Assembly (NCBI GenBank): GCA_040007395.1
Contig: JBDTVG010000177.1
Coordinates: 1-61,028, forward strand
Length of the DNA: 61,028 bases
From: DATGFK01 sp040007395
Lineage (GTDB): Bacteria; Chloroflexota; Anaerolineae; Aggregatilineales; UBA2796
Direction: 5' to 3'
Made by a program: the position numbers and the translations under genes. Each line of letters begins with the position of its first letter. Position 1 is the stretch's first letter. Positions 9,296 to 18,046 of this stretch are shown in pieces. The notes below the pieces were generated by a model. That model saw only the letters and a list, made by a program, of their open reading frames with translations, was not told the origin of the DNA and ran no database searches.

Positions 9296-10701
9296 CGCTT
9301 GACCTCATCAATCACCGCCCCATCTGGGGCAAGTAGTTGGATCTGTAGCGGCATTTGTCCGATGGCGTGGGTGGAACAACTCAGGCAGGGGTCAAAGGCG
9401 CGAATGACAGCTTCTACCCGGTTGAGCATCCCGTCTGTGATCTGCAGTCCAGTGATAAAGCGTTGGGCAACTTGCAGCACCCCGCGATTCATCGCCAGAT
9501 TATTATGCCCAGTAGCGATGATCAGGTTGGCGCGGGTGATCAGACCATCGTCGTTGATCTCATAGTGATGAATTAAGGTACCGCGTGGTGCTTCACTGAC
9601 CCCAATGCCGTGATGTCGGTTTGGGGACGCATGTGCCCGAATGCGCGTATCGAGAATATCCGGCTCGTTTAGCAGTTGTTGGATCTTCTCAATACTGTAT
9701 AGAATCTCGATCAGCCGGGCATAGTGAAAATGGAATGAACTGTTGCGATCCAGTTTGCGGAACTCGACCAACTCCTCGTCAGCCAAAGGCGTACCACAGC
9801 GCTGAACGATGTTCAGGCGAGCCAACGGCCCAACGCGATAGATACCATCGGGATAACCAAGCGGCTTGAAATACGGCGATTTGAGGTATGAAGATGGCTC
9901 AACTGCTTCGGCAATGACCGATTCATAGTCTCTAGCGGCAATCTCGGTGACTAGATTCATCTCGCTATCAATGAAGCGTAGCTTGCCATCATACATTTCG
10001 AGCGTCTCTTCATCATTCACGAGGGCCAGAAATAGGCTGGGGAAATTGGCAAAGCTGTCGATCTCCTCCTGATAGCGCTCAAAGACCTGCTTGTACCAAG
10101 TCAGAGTATTCTGGGCAATAGTCAGGACATCCGGGATCATTTTCAAGATAGCATCCCGCTTATCACTCGAAAGCGGTTCGCTGACTCCGCCGGGTACCAC
10201 CCATCCCGGATGAATTCGTTTACCGCCCAACATCTCAATGATCTGTTGACCAAACTTTCGCATCTGAACCCCACCGAGGGCAAGCTGGGGATTCGCCTGT
10301 GCTACGCCGAACAGGTTACGCTGCTCCGGCGGTGCATCCATACCAAGCAGCAGATCTGGCGAAGATAGGTAAAAGAAACTCAGCGCGTGCGATTGGACAA
10401 TCTGCGCTAGGTTCATAATCCGCCGCAAGTGAACTGCCGGACGAGGAATATTCACTCGCATCAGCGCATCGCACGCTTTAGACGATGCCATTAAATGGCT
10501 AACTGGGCATATTCCGCAGATACGCGCCATCAGGGATGGCATTTCCTGAAACGGGCGGCCCTCTACAAACTTCTCGAAACCACGCAACTGGGTGACATGG
10601 AAATGGGCATCTTGAACATTCCCGGTATCATCCAATTGTATGGTAATTTTAGAGTGACCTTCGATCCGTGTGACGGGATCAATAACGATTTCACGACTCA
10701 T
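9292..10701 (-). CDS. hoxH: Bidirectional [NiFe] hydrogenase large subunit
   Basis: Catalytic subunit that holds the Ni-Fe(CN)2CO centre. The 469 residues carry the N-terminal L1 motif RICGICPVSH (C62, C65) and C-terminal L2 motif DPCLSCSTH (C439, C442, H445). A 24-residue tail follows H445, which is the peptide expected to be removed by the neighbouring protease. RIEGHSKI near residue 12 is a family hallmark. Together with HoxY and the diaphorase subunits this fits group 3d (NAD-linked) enzymes, although a 3b/3d decision from the large subunit alone would need alignment. It overlaps the protease gene by 4 bases and follows hoxY by 35 bases. Confidence 0.95.
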   Translation of the reverse strand: MSREIVIDPVTRIEGHSKITIQLDDTGNVQDAHFHVTQLRGFEKFVEGRPFQEMPSLMARICGICPVSHLMASSKACDALMRVNIPRPAVHLRRIMNLAQIVQSHALSFFYLSSPDLLLGMDAPPEQRNLFGVAQANPQLALGGVQMRKFGQQIIEMLGGKRIHPGWVVPGGVSEPLSSDKRDAILKMIPDVLTIAQNTLTWYKQVFERYQEEIDSFANFPSLFLALVNDEETLEMYDGKLRFIDSEMNLVTEIAARDYESVIAEAVEPSSYLKSPYFKPLGYPDGIYRVGPLARLNIVQRCGTPLADEELVEFRKLDRNSSFHFHYARLIEILYSIEKIQQLLNEPDILDTRIRAHASPNRHHGIGVSEAPRGTLIHHYEINDDGLITRANLIIATGHNNLAMNRGVLQVAQRFITGLQITDGMLNRVEAVIRAFDPCLSCSTHAIGQMPLQIQLLAPDGAVIDEVKR

Positions 10702-10736
10702 GGGGTCCTTCCTTACTATCCGCTGCCCAATCCTAT

Positions 10737-11288
10737 TTACTTGCCAAAACGAGTAAGACCACTCAGATCAGGCATACGCCCTGCCAGTACCTCGCTCAGA
10801 ACGTAATAGATTACGTCGGCGGAGGGTGGGCAGCCCGGCACATACAAATCGACTTTCACGACAGCATGGACGGGTCGCACAAGGGGCAGCAGTTTCGGGA
10901 TAACCTGATTAGGCACCTGCGGGTTGAGCAAATTGTTTTCCAAATAGACCCGTTGTATGACTGCCTCTGGACCGATTGGGTTACGCAGTGAAGGCACATT
11001 GCCCGTTACCGCACAGTCGCCCAGTGACACCAGCAATCCAGTATGTTCACGTACCAGTTTAATCTTGTGTAAATCTTCTTCGCTGCTTACTGAGCCTTCG
11101 ACCAGCGTTACATCGACGTGATCGGGAAAGTCCTTTCGATCCACCAGTGGGCTGTAGACCAGTTCCATCTGAGAGGTCAATTCCAGGAGCCGTTCGTCCA
11201 GATCGAGAAAAGACATGTGGCAGCCGGAGCAGCCGTCCAGCCAAATCGTCGCGAGCCGCTTCTTGGTATTTGGAATGGTTTCAGTCAT
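10737..11288 (-). CDS. hoxY: Bidirectional hydrogenase small subunit
   Basis: Electron-transfer subunit of the hydrogenase dimer with the proximal [4Fe-4S] cluster. The 183-residue length matches HoxY rather than the longer uptake-type small subunits and there is no Tat signal, so the enzyme is cytoplasmic. Cluster ligands are visible in WLDGCSGCHMSFLD (residues about 17-30), GDCAVTGNVPSLRNP and VPGCPPSADVIYYVL. It lies 2 bases after hoxU. Confidence 0.94.
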   Translation of the reverse strand: MTETIPNTKKRLATIWLDGCSGCHMSFLDLDERLLELTSQMELVYSPLVDRKDFPDHVDVTLVEGSVSSEEDLHKIKLVREHTGLLVSLGDCAVTGNVPSLRNPIGPEAVIQRVYLENNLLNPQVPNQVIPKLLPLVRPVHAVVKVDLYVPGCPPSADVIYYVLSEVLAGRMPDLSGLTRFGK

Positions 11289-11290
11289 GG

Positions 11291-12001
11291 CTATTTCCTA
11301 CGCTCTCGCATCGTGACAAGGTAGGGTAAGAAGTCTTTGCGCTTAGACATTTCGCCAACGGCTTTGCCTTTCTCGAACAGCGCCCCCGTCGGGCAAGCCT
11401 GCACGCATTTGCCACAGCTCGTACAGGTATCCGAGGTTCCCCAAGGTTGGTTCATATCGGTAATGACCTGCGAAAACACACCACGCCCCATGACATCCCA
11501 AGTGTGTGCGCCCTCAACTTCATCACAGACCCGCACACAGCGCGTACACAGGATACAGCGATTGCGATCCAGCGTGAACAGATCGTGTGAGGCATCCACG
11601 TCTCGCTTGGGATTGCGATATTCCAGATCGATATGATCGATCCCCACCGTTTGAGACATATCTTGCAATTCGCAGTGTCCATTGGAAACGCAAACCGAAC
11701 AAATATGATTGCCTTCGACAAACAACATTTCCACGATCATTTTGCGATATTCCGCCAACCGTGCGCTATTGGTCTGGATCTCCACGCCTTCTGAAACGAG
11801 TGTCGTACACGCGGGTAGCAGCTTATGACTGCCCTTGAGTTCGACTAGGCACAATCGACACGCGCCTACATCCCCTAAACCGTCTAGGTGACACATCGTC
11901 GGAATGAATAGGTTATGGTCGTGAGCGACTTGCAAGATCGTTTCGTCATCGCGTCCACTCACATCCTGACCATTAATTTTGAGAGTGACGACGGTGGTCA
12001 T
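11291..12001 (-). CDS. hoxU: Hydrogenase diaphorase subunit HoxU
   Basis: Iron-sulfur subunit homologous to the N-terminal part of NuoG, linking HoxF to HoxY. The 236 residues contain an N-terminal [2Fe-2S] domain (CHLDGLGDVGACRLCLVEL, then a further Cys in LPACTT), a His/Cys site (HICSVCVSNGHC) and two [4Fe-4S] motifs (CILCTRCVRVC and CTSCGKCVQACP). I place the start at ATG 12001, which overlaps the hoxF stop as ATGA; the 16 residues in front in the longer reading are not family-like. Confidence 0.94.
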   Translation of the reverse strand: MTTVVTLKINGQDVSGRDDETILQVAHDHNLFIPTMCHLDGLGDVGACRLCLVELKGSHKLLPACTTLVSEGVEIQTNSARLAEYRKMIVEMLFVEGNHICSVCVSNGHCELQDMSQTVGIDHIDLEYRNPKRDVDASHDLFTLDRNRCILCTRCVRVCDEVEGAHTWDVMGRGVFSQVITDMNQPWGTSDTCTSCGKCVQACPTGALFEKGKAVGEMSKRKDFLPYLVTMRERRK

Positions 12002-13659
12002 GCGTTCGCTCCTTCCGTTGTAGTCATTTTGCAAACCCCCGCTGGACAATGTTTCTCGACAATATGCGCCAGATATTCATCACGGAAGTAGCGGAGCGTA
12101 CTGAGGACTGGGCTTGGCGCACCTTGCCCTAAACCGCACAAACTAGTTGCTTTTACCATATCGCACAGTTTTTCGAGCATAGCAAGGTCATCTAGTGTGG
12201 CCTCGCCTCGTGTAATTTTATTGAGCAAATCGTACATTTGTGCCGTTCCAACGCGGCAGGGGATGCACTTTCCGCACGATTCAGTCATGCAGAATTCCAT
12301 AAAGTACTTAGCAACATCGACCATGCACGACGTTTCATCCATAATGATCAGGCCGCCAGACCCCATATGCGATCCGGCGCTTTGCAGGGATTCGTAATCG
12401 ACAGGCGAGTCAAGAAACTCTGTTGGCATACAACCGCCCGATGGCCCTCCCGTCTGAGCCGCCTTGAACTTCCGATTGTTTGGAATGCCGCCGCCAATGT
12501 CATAGATAATCTCACGAAGGGATATACCCATCGGCACTTCGATCAGGCCAGTATTGTTAATCGTGCCTGTGAGTGCAAAGATCTTCGTGCCTTTGCTCTT
12601 TTCGGTGCCAATTTGCGCGAACCATTCGCCGCCTTGACGAATAATCTCGGCGATGTTGGCAAATGTTTCGACATTGTTGATAAGAGTGGGTAGACCAAAA
12701 AGGCCAGAGGCTGCTGGATAGGGCGGGCGTGGACGGGGTGTGCCACGCCCGCCTTCGATAGATGCGATCAGCGCTGTTTCCTCTCCGCAAACAAACGCCC
12801 CTGCCCCCATGCGGATTTCTAGGTGGAAATTGAACGGCGTTCCCCCGATAGTGTTGCCTAATAATCCTTGCTTCTGAGCCTGACGGATCGCGAGACCGAG
12901 CCGTTTGACGGCCAGCGGGTATTCTGCCCGCACATAGATATACCCGTTATCCGCGCCAACGGCATAGGCCGCAATTGCCATCCCCTCAATGATGCGATGC
13001 GGGTAATCTTCCATAACGCTTCGATCCATGAACGCGCCGGGATCGCCTTCATCGCCATTGCAGATCACATATTTATGAGTCGCGTTGGCCTTTGCGACGG
13101 TGTTCCACTTTAGGCCCGTGGGATAGCCAGCCCCACCGCGTCCACGCAACCCGCTCTTGGTGATCTCGCTGAGGACTTCCGTCGGCGACATTTCAGTTAG
13201 GGCTTTGAGCAGCGCGGCATAGCCACCTACTGCAATATAATCCTCGATCCTTTCTGCATCAAGTTTCCCAGACAGATTTAGGACAACTTTAGTTTGGCGC
13301 TGGAAAAAGGGATCTGTTTTCGGGTCTTGCAATCGCTCAATTGGCGGTTGATCCAATTTTTCGAGGATTTCAGCTGCATCTTGGGGGTGTACATTCTGGT
13401 ACAGCGTATTCTGGGGATCAATCGCGACCATCGGCCCGGCGGCGCATAACCCCTGACAACCACCGCTGACGATCTGACATTTAGCTTGTAGGCCATGCTG
13501 CTCGACTTCACTTTCTAGCGATTGTTTGACAAGGTTGCTGTGGGCGGCTAGGCACGCTGTGCCCATGCAAACAAACAATCGGTGTTCATAGTGCTGTTGC
13601 TGTTCTAGTGCTTCGGCAGCCAGTTGGTGCAGTTCCTCTGTTATCAAGGTTCGAGCCAC
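11998..13659 (-). CDS. hoxF: Hydrogenase diaphorase subunit HoxF (NAD(H) site)
   Basis: NuoF-like flavoprotein with an N-terminal thioredoxin-like [2Fe-2S] domain. It oxidises or reduces NAD(H) for the bidirectional hydrogenase. In the 553 residues, the 2Fe-2S ligands are in FVCMGTACLAAHS and GGCQGLCAAGPM (residues about 29-75). The FMN/NADH loops are GLRGRGGAGYPTGLKW and EETALIASIEGGRGTPRPRPP. The C-terminal [4Fe-4S] is in SCGKCIPCRVGT. The annotated GTG (13659) is directly abutted by AAGGAG. A TTG at 13647, overlapping the hoxE stop as TTGA with AAGGAG 11 bases upstream, is an equally good start. Confidence 0.95.
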   Translation of the reverse strand: MARTLITEELHQLAAEALEQQQHYEHRLFVCMGTACLAAHSNLVKQSLESEVEQHGLQAKCQIVSGGCQGLCAAGPMVAIDPQNTLYQNVHPQDAAEILEKLDQPPIERLQDPKTDPFFQRQTKVVLNLSGKLDAERIEDYIAVGGYAALLKALTEMSPTEVLSEITKSGLRGRGGAGYPTGLKWNTVAKANATHKYVICNGDEGDPGAFMDRSVMEDYPHRIIEGMAIAAYAVGADNGYIYVRAEYPLAVKRLGLAIRQAQKQGLLGNTIGGTPFNFHLEIRMGAGAFVCGEETALIASIEGGRGTPRPRPPYPAASGLFGLPTLINNVETFANIAEIIRQGGEWFAQIGTEKSKGTKIFALTGTINNTGLIEVPMGISLREIIYDIGGGIPNNRKFKAAQTGGPSGGCMPTEFLDSPVDYESLQSAGSHMGSGGLIIMDETSCMVDVAKYFMEFCMTESCGKCIPCRVGTAQMYDLLNKITRGEATLDDLAMLEKLCDMVKATSLCGLGQGAPSPVLSTLRYFRDEYLAHIVEKHCPAGVCKMTTTEGANA

Positions 13660-14138
13660 TCCTTAATCTTGTCGGTTGCTTGCCGAGGTTCGATCTTGCC
13701 AACGATTTCGCCATCAAAAGTAGCGACGGGCGCTAAACCACATGTTCCCAGACACCGGGCGATAACCAGTGAGACCTTCTTATCAGGGGTTGTTTCACCC
13801 GGTGCAAGATGGGTCATCTGTTTAACTGCATCCAAGACATGAGGGCTGCCCTTGATATAGCAAGCTGTTCCCAAACAAACTACACAAGTATGTTCGCCTT
13901 GCGGTTTCATGGTGAAAAAATTATAGAAAGTGGCTACTCCGTAGACGCGACTTAGCGGTACATGTAAGTTGGAAGCGACAAAACGAAGTGCCTCTGTATC
14001 CAGAAAGCCAAAGGTACTTTGAACAGTGTGCAATGTTTCGATGAGCGCTTCAGATTCAAAACCGTGACGACGCATCGTTCCTACGACGATACGCCAGCGC
14101 TTATCTTCGGGATGTGGGATCGAACTACTGGGCAGCAT
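13644..14138 (-). CDS. hoxE: Hydrogenase subunit HoxE
   Basis: NuoE-like thioredoxin-fold [2Fe-2S] subunit (164 residues), the first gene of the operon. Ligands are CLGTACYIKG and ARCLGTCGLAP, in the usual C-x4-C ... C-x3-C arrangement. The N-terminal helical part (GFESEALIETLHTVQSTFGFL) is family-like. Presence of HoxE distinguishes this pentameric HoxEFUYH enzyme from the HoxFUYH of Cupriavidus. ATG 14138 is preceded by GAGAGG about 5 bases upstream. Confidence 0.94.
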   Translation of the reverse strand: MLPSSSIPHPEDKRWRIVVGTMRRHGFESEALIETLHTVQSTFGFLDTEALRFVASNLHVPLSRVYGVATFYNFFTMKPQGEHTCVVCLGTACYIKGSPHVLDAVKQMTHLAPGETTPDKKVSLVIARCLGTCGLAPVATFDGEIVGKIEPRQATDKIKEWLEP

Positions 14139-14286
14139 AATGACCTCTCTGATACGGAGTCATGCCGTCATAGATAAACTTTCGGCAGTATGCGCGGAAA
14201 TGAGTACGACTGGACATGGTGACTTTATATAGACGTACCCTATAACCTCTTAGAATAGAGAGTAATCCCATCGAAAGACGTTTTAA
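14139..14286. other. hox operon 5' region
   Basis: Non-coding, AT-rich sequence between the palindrome at 14287 and hoxE. It must hold the hox promoter. Candidate minus-strand -10 elements are TATTCT near 14254 and TATATAAAG near 14226, but I cannot pair either with a convincing -35. Confidence 0.35.
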
Positions 14287-14302
14287 GGTGATAACCATCA
14301 CA
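14287..14302. promoter_or_regulatory. CRP/FNR-like palindrome upstream of the hox operon
   Basis: GGTGATAACCATCACA is a 5-6-5 inverted repeat (GGTGA / TCACA with a one-base imperfection) of the form bound by CRP/FNR-superfamily regulators. It lies about 150 bases upstream of the hoxE start. AT-rich TATTCT and TATATAAAG elements, possible -10 or spacer segments, lie between it and the gene on the minus strand. No regulator gene is nearby, so the assignment rests on symmetry and position only. Confidence 0.4.
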
Positions 14303-14451
14303 AAGAATTATGATGAATGTCACAACAGATACGGACCCCGTAACCTAGAATATATAATCATCTGAATTATATTGTGAAAAATTGAACGATTATATTTTAT
14401 TCGATTAAGACAATGACTTGGCTGGTTCAGTAAAAGTTTGGAGTAAGAACA

Positions 14452-14634
14452 ATGCAAAACCTTACCATTTTTTCCAATAATCGTAAAGATAACCCGAAGC
14501 AGATCAATCACAGTCTGTTGACACAGAACCTAACGCATGAAGTTGGCTCAGATCAGACTTTACCTGCCCTAATCACAAAAAACGCAAGCAAGCAAACCTA
14601 CTATACCGTTCGTTGGAGGATGAACCGAGTCTGA
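14452..14634 (+). CDS. Possible small orphan protein (60 residues)
   Basis: A plus-strand reading frame starting ATG with GGAG exactly 8 bases upstream and AT-rich promoter-like sequence (TTGTGA ... TTTTAT) about 60-80 bases before it. The product MQNLTIFSNNRKDNPKQINH... is rich in Asn, Gln, Thr and Ser, has no membrane segment and no motif I recognise. It lies alone between the hox operon and the arabinofuranosidase gene, both on the minus strand. It could equally be chance. Its stop falls in the loop of the inverted repeat at 14615-14652. Confidence 0.3.
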   Translation: MQNLTIFSNNRKDNPKQINHSLLTQNLTHEVGSDQTLPALITKNASKQTYYTVRWRMNRV

Positions 14635-14652
14635 AATTTCGATTCGTCCTCC
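14615..14652. terminator. Inverted repeat, probable terminator of the arabinofuranosidase operon
   Basis: GGAGGATGAA and TTCGTCCTCC form a 10-bp stem with one G-T type mismatch around an 18-base loop, immediately beyond the 3' end of the distal abfA gene (stop at 14667). The plus strand continues TTTCT, a weak T-run; the minus strand does not have a T-run. It could act in either direction on overlapping transcripts. Confidence 0.45.
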
Positions 14653-14666
14653 TTTCTGGCAGGTAT

Positions 14667-16163
14667 TTAGGCCCTTCTAAAGGTGATTGCTGCGATGGAG
14701 AGAGGCGGAAGTAGTACGCTCGCTTTTCCATCGCTGATCTTAACCGTCCGCAAAGGTTGGCTGCAAATGGCACTTGGATTCTCGTAAGTATTGCTCGCAG
14801 CCGGGGCTGGCCCGCTGGCTACTTCCGCGGAGTTCACCGATAGCAGCTTACCGCTACCATGATCGATTTCGATTTCAGCAGTTTCACTGGTGCTGCGGTT
14901 GACTAGGAAGGTGTGGAGTAAGCCGTCACCTAAAATGGCGCTGGTGTCGATGGTGTTTACTCGCCCGTAGGAGGGGCTGTCGTAGGCCGGCCCGGAGACA
15001 GAGGGCTGGAGTGCGATGCCATCCCGTCGGGATGCGTACATGGTAAACGGGTAGAAGATGGTTTGCAGCAGCATGGCATCGCCACGGGTGAGGATGGGCG
15101 CGATCACATTGACAATCTGAGCGATGTTGGCAATTTTGAGGACATCTGCATGGCGAATGAAGCTGTTGAGAAACCCTGCCACAACAAGGGCATCTTCAAG
15201 GTTGTACTGTTCTTCTATCAAAGGTGGAGCAAATTTGCCGCTGCCGTTGGTGTGCTCGGCAGAATGGGTGCGGTACCAAACATTCCACTCGTCAAAGCAT
15301 AGGTAATGGCGTTTCTTGCTTCTGTTACGGGCTTGCACAAAGCGGCAGACGGCATCCATTTCTTCAATCTGCTGGTCGATTGAATTGGTCACCGCTAGGT
15401 AGTCCGCGGTGTCGCCCTTGGGGTTGCCAACATAGCGGTGTAGGCTGACATAGTCGGTAAAGGGGCCAATGTATTCCAGCACTGTGCGGTCCCATTCCAT
15501 ATAGGTTGGCAAGGTGATCGTGCATGAGCCGCACGCGACCGTTTCAATGCTGGGGTCTGTATCTTTCATTAACTTTGCAGCTTGCTGCGCGCGGATGGCA
15601 TACTGGTCAGCCGGAACGTGACCCAACTGCCAAGGACCGTCCATTTCATTGCCTAGGCACCACAGCTTTACATTGTGCGGCGCTTCTGAGCCGTTTTCGG
15701 CACGCAGGTTGGCGTATTTGGTTCCAACTGGGCTGTTACAATACTCAACCCAGTTACGGGCTTCTTCTGGTGTGCCCGTGCCTAGGTTGACGGTAAACAT
15801 CGCAGTCCAATCCATCTGGCGCGCCATTTTAATGAAATCATCCGTGCCAAAATGGTTAGGCTCAATGCTTTGCCAAGCCAGTTCACGCACGGTTGGACGC
15901 TGTTGTTTTGGCCCAATCCCATCCATCCAGTGATAACCGGAAGCGAAGTTGCCGCCTGGGTAGCGCATTGCCGTCATATTCAACTGACGCAGTGCGCCCA
16001 GCACATCTTTGCGGAAACCATTTTCGTCAGCATGAGAGGATTGGGGATCATAGACACCTTCATAAACGGCTCGACCCATATGCTCGAGAAAGCCCCCAAA
16101 TATTCGGGGGTCAACCTCGCCAATTTTATAGGCAGGGTCAAATACAATGCGAGTCTTTTCCAT
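14667..16163 (-). CDS. abfA: Alpha-L-arabinofuranosidase, GH51 (first copy)
   Basis: Retaining GH51 enzyme that removes terminal alpha-L-arabinofuranosyl groups from arabinan, arabinoxylan or their oligosaccharides. The 498 residues have a (beta/alpha)8 barrel with the acid/base Glu in LGNEMDGPWQ (near residue 175) and the nucleophile Glu in FDEWNVWY (near 295), followed by the C-terminal beta domain. FGGFLEHMGRAVYEGVY and RYPGGNFASGYHW are family hallmarks. There is no signal peptide, so it acts on imported oligosaccharides. ATG 16163 has GGAG 9-12 bases upstream; a TTG 5 codons earlier is an alternative. It is the last gene of the ABC-arabinofuranosidase set, 76 bases behind the second copy. 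Confidence 0.93.
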   Translation of the reverse strand: MEKTRIVFDPAYKIGEVDPRIFGGFLEHMGRAVYEGVYDPQSSHADENGFRKDVLGALRQLNMTAMRYPGGNFASGYHWMDGIGPKQQRPTVRELAWQSIEPNHFGTDDFIKMARQMDWTAMFTVNLGTGTPEEARNWVEYCNSPVGTKYANLRAENGSEAPHNVKLWCLGNEMDGPWQLGHVPADQYAIRAQQAAKLMKDTDPSIETVACGSCTITLPTYMEWDRTVLEYIGPFTDYVSLHRYVGNPKGDTADYLAVTNSIDQQIEEMDAVCRFVQARNRSKKRHYLCFDEWNVWYRTHSAEHTNGSGKFAPPLIEEQYNLEDALVVAGFLNSFIRHADVLKIANIAQIVNVIAPILTRGDAMLLQTIFYPFTMYASRRDGIALQPSVSGPAYDSPSYGRVNTIDTSAILGDGLLHTFLVNRSTSETAEIEIDHGSGKLLSVNSAEVASGPAPAASNTYENPSAICSQPLRTVKISDGKASVLLPPLSIAAITFRRA

Positions 16164-16239
16164 CAGATAATTCTCCAATTTAGCCTGGAATGGGAACCTT
16201 GCCTAAGTATTTCCGGATTGCCAAGTAAACCAGTTAATC

Positions 16240-17754
16240 CTACCCGTCCAAACCGACCTGAATGGCGACAACAGAGGCAGGAGGAAGCGTGAGCGTGAGT
16301 TGATGAGCACCGTAGGCAACATCAAAAGCCTGCGGGCTTACCTGCTTTGGGGCGGCGAAGGTGTTGTGGGCGTGAATCTCACTGGTCAACACCTGACCAC
16401 TGGTTTGGGCGACACGCGTCCCGCCCAGAACGTCCACGGTGACTTCAGTGGCATCGTGGGCATGGCTGTTAGTGAGAGTTAGGAAGAGCGTTTTGCCTTT
16501 TAGCGAAGCGCTACCCGCCACAGCCGGGATATAGCCGTCCGGTGCCGTCGCTTCCTTCTTGAAGCTGATCTCGGTTGTTTCGATGCGAGCGCGTAGTGCA
16601 GTCGCTCCTTGGTGCGGGGCGTACATCTCGTAGACGTATCCGGTCGGGGTCACTAGCATCTGTTCGCCTTCAGTCAGGATCATGGCCTGCAGAACGTTGA
16701 TGGTCTGGGCGATGTTGGACATCACGACCTTATCAGCATGGCGGTTGAAGATATCGAGCGTGTTGGCTGCGACCAGTGCATCGCGGATGGTGTTCTGCTG
16801 GTATAGAAACGCCGGGTTAGTACCTTTTTCGACCGGGTGCCAGGTGCCCCACTCATCGATGATCAAGCCGATCTTGCGGGCCGGGTCAAAGGCATCCATC
16901 GCCGCACGCTGCTGGATCACCAGCGGCTCCATCAGGAGACCCTTCTCGAGGAGGAAGTACCATTCGTCGTCGCTGTACTCGGTGGCAGTACCGGCTGTTC
17001 TACAGTAATAATGTGCCGCGAGACCATCAATGTTGTTGAAGACCCAATAATCCTTGTATATCTTGCGGAGGAACCGGTTCGTCCATTCGACATCGTTGTC
17101 AGGCGAGCCACATGCAATCACGAACAGCTTTTTGCCAAAGCCGCGGACAAAGGACGCATAGCGGCGGAACTCGGTGCCGTAATCCTCTGGGGAAAAGTTA
17201 CCCCCGCAGCCCCAGTTTTCGTTGCCCACGCCCCAATAGGTAACATCAAGAGGTTCTGGGCTGCCATTGGCGGCACGTTGCTGCGCCCACGAAGACCCAT
17301 TCGGGCCAGAATCGGGAAAGTTGCAGTACTCAACCCAGTCACGCAATTCACGGGGAGTCCCAGAGCCAACATTGCCGCAAAAATAAGGCTCAGCGCCAAC
17401 AAGGCGGCAAAAACGGACAAACTCTTGAGTGCCGACGTGGTTGCTTTCGATCACTTCTCCCCAATGGATGTTGATCCGGTTTGGGCGCTCAGCGCGTGGG
17501 CCAATTCCATCCCGCCAATGGTAGTCATCGGCAAAGCAGCCGCCGGGCCAGCGGATGATCGGTGGTTTCAGTCGCCGCATGGCTTCGATGATATCGGTGC
17601 GAAATCCGCCAATATTGGGGATGGGCGACTCCTCACCGACCCAAATGCCATCGTAAATGCATCGCCCAAGGTGCTCGGCGAAGTGACCGTAGATATTGGG
17701 GTTGATAGTGGCAAAGGTATCAGCCGGGTTGATAGTAATTTGTGTTGCATTCAT
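16240..17754 (-). CDS. Alpha-L-arabinofuranosidase, GH51 (second copy)
   Basis: A second intracellular GH51 enzyme of 504 residues, clearly divergent from its neighbour. It has IYGHFAEHLGRCIYDGIWVGE near the N-terminus, RWPGGCFADDYHW, acid/base Glu in GVGNENWGCGG (near residue 180) and nucleophile Glu in IIDEWGTW (near 300). No signal peptide. I use ATG 17754, where family similarity starts (MNATQITINP); an in-frame TTG at 17781 is possible. Two different GH51 proteins in tandem suggest complementary linkage preferences. It may also act on related furanosides; GH51 contains some endoglucanases, but the close match to arabinofuranosidase motifs makes those less likely. Confidence 0.92.
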   Translation of the reverse strand: MNATQITINPADTFATINPNIYGHFAEHLGRCIYDGIWVGEESPIPNIGGFRTDIIEAMRRLKPPIIRWPGGCFADDYHWRDGIGPRAERPNRINIHWGEVIESNHVGTQEFVRFCRLVGAEPYFCGNVGSGTPRELRDWVEYCNFPDSGPNGSSWAQQRAANGSPEPLDVTYWGVGNENWGCGGNFSPEDYGTEFRRYASFVRGFGKKLFVIACGSPDNDVEWTNRFLRKIYKDYWVFNNIDGLAAHYYCRTAGTATEYSDDEWYFLLEKGLLMEPLVIQQRAAMDAFDPARKIGLIIDEWGTWHPVEKGTNPAFLYQQNTIRDALVAANTLDIFNRHADKVVMSNIAQTINVLQAMILTEGEQMLVTPTGYVYEMYAPHQGATALRARIETTEISFKKEATAPDGYIPAVAGSASLKGKTLFLTLTNSHAHDATEVTVDVLGGTRVAQTSGQVLTSEIHAHNTFAAPKQVSPQAFDVAYGAHQLTLTLPPASVVAIQVGLDG

Positions 17755-18046
17755 TTTCTGTAAACTGCTCCAGTCTGCCAAGGTAAAAGGTTAGCAATCC
17801 GTACTTTTCAGGTGCATTTGTACGCAGGCGGCGGATTAGTCCGTCACATCTTCCAAACTTCTGGCTTCAGCCGAACGCCGTTGATTTTTATGATTACTGA
17901 TTTCGAGTCAGAAGCGCCAATTGCCTATTTCGCCGGGATCACAGGTTATCTCGGACACAGTTAGGTACGGCAATAATTCCCATACCAATTGGTTTCGTCG
18001 ATGACATACACTTTGCGGTGGATTGCAACCGCCCCACTTAGTAGAG
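17755..18046. other. Intergenic space between ABC ATPase and arabinofuranosidase genes
   Basis: 292 bases without a convincing gene. It contains a 10-bp palindrome ACCAATTGGT near 17983. I see no clear terminator or TTCGAA box. A minus-strand open stretch (VYVIDETNWYGNYCRT) may be a remnant, but nothing supports it. It may carry a secondary promoter for the two GH51 genes. Confidence 0.3.

Noticed and set aside
16837..17763. Plus-strand 308-codon open frame within the second GH51 gene
   Set aside because: Antisense shadow of a clear GH51 enzyme; no ribosome site or domain.
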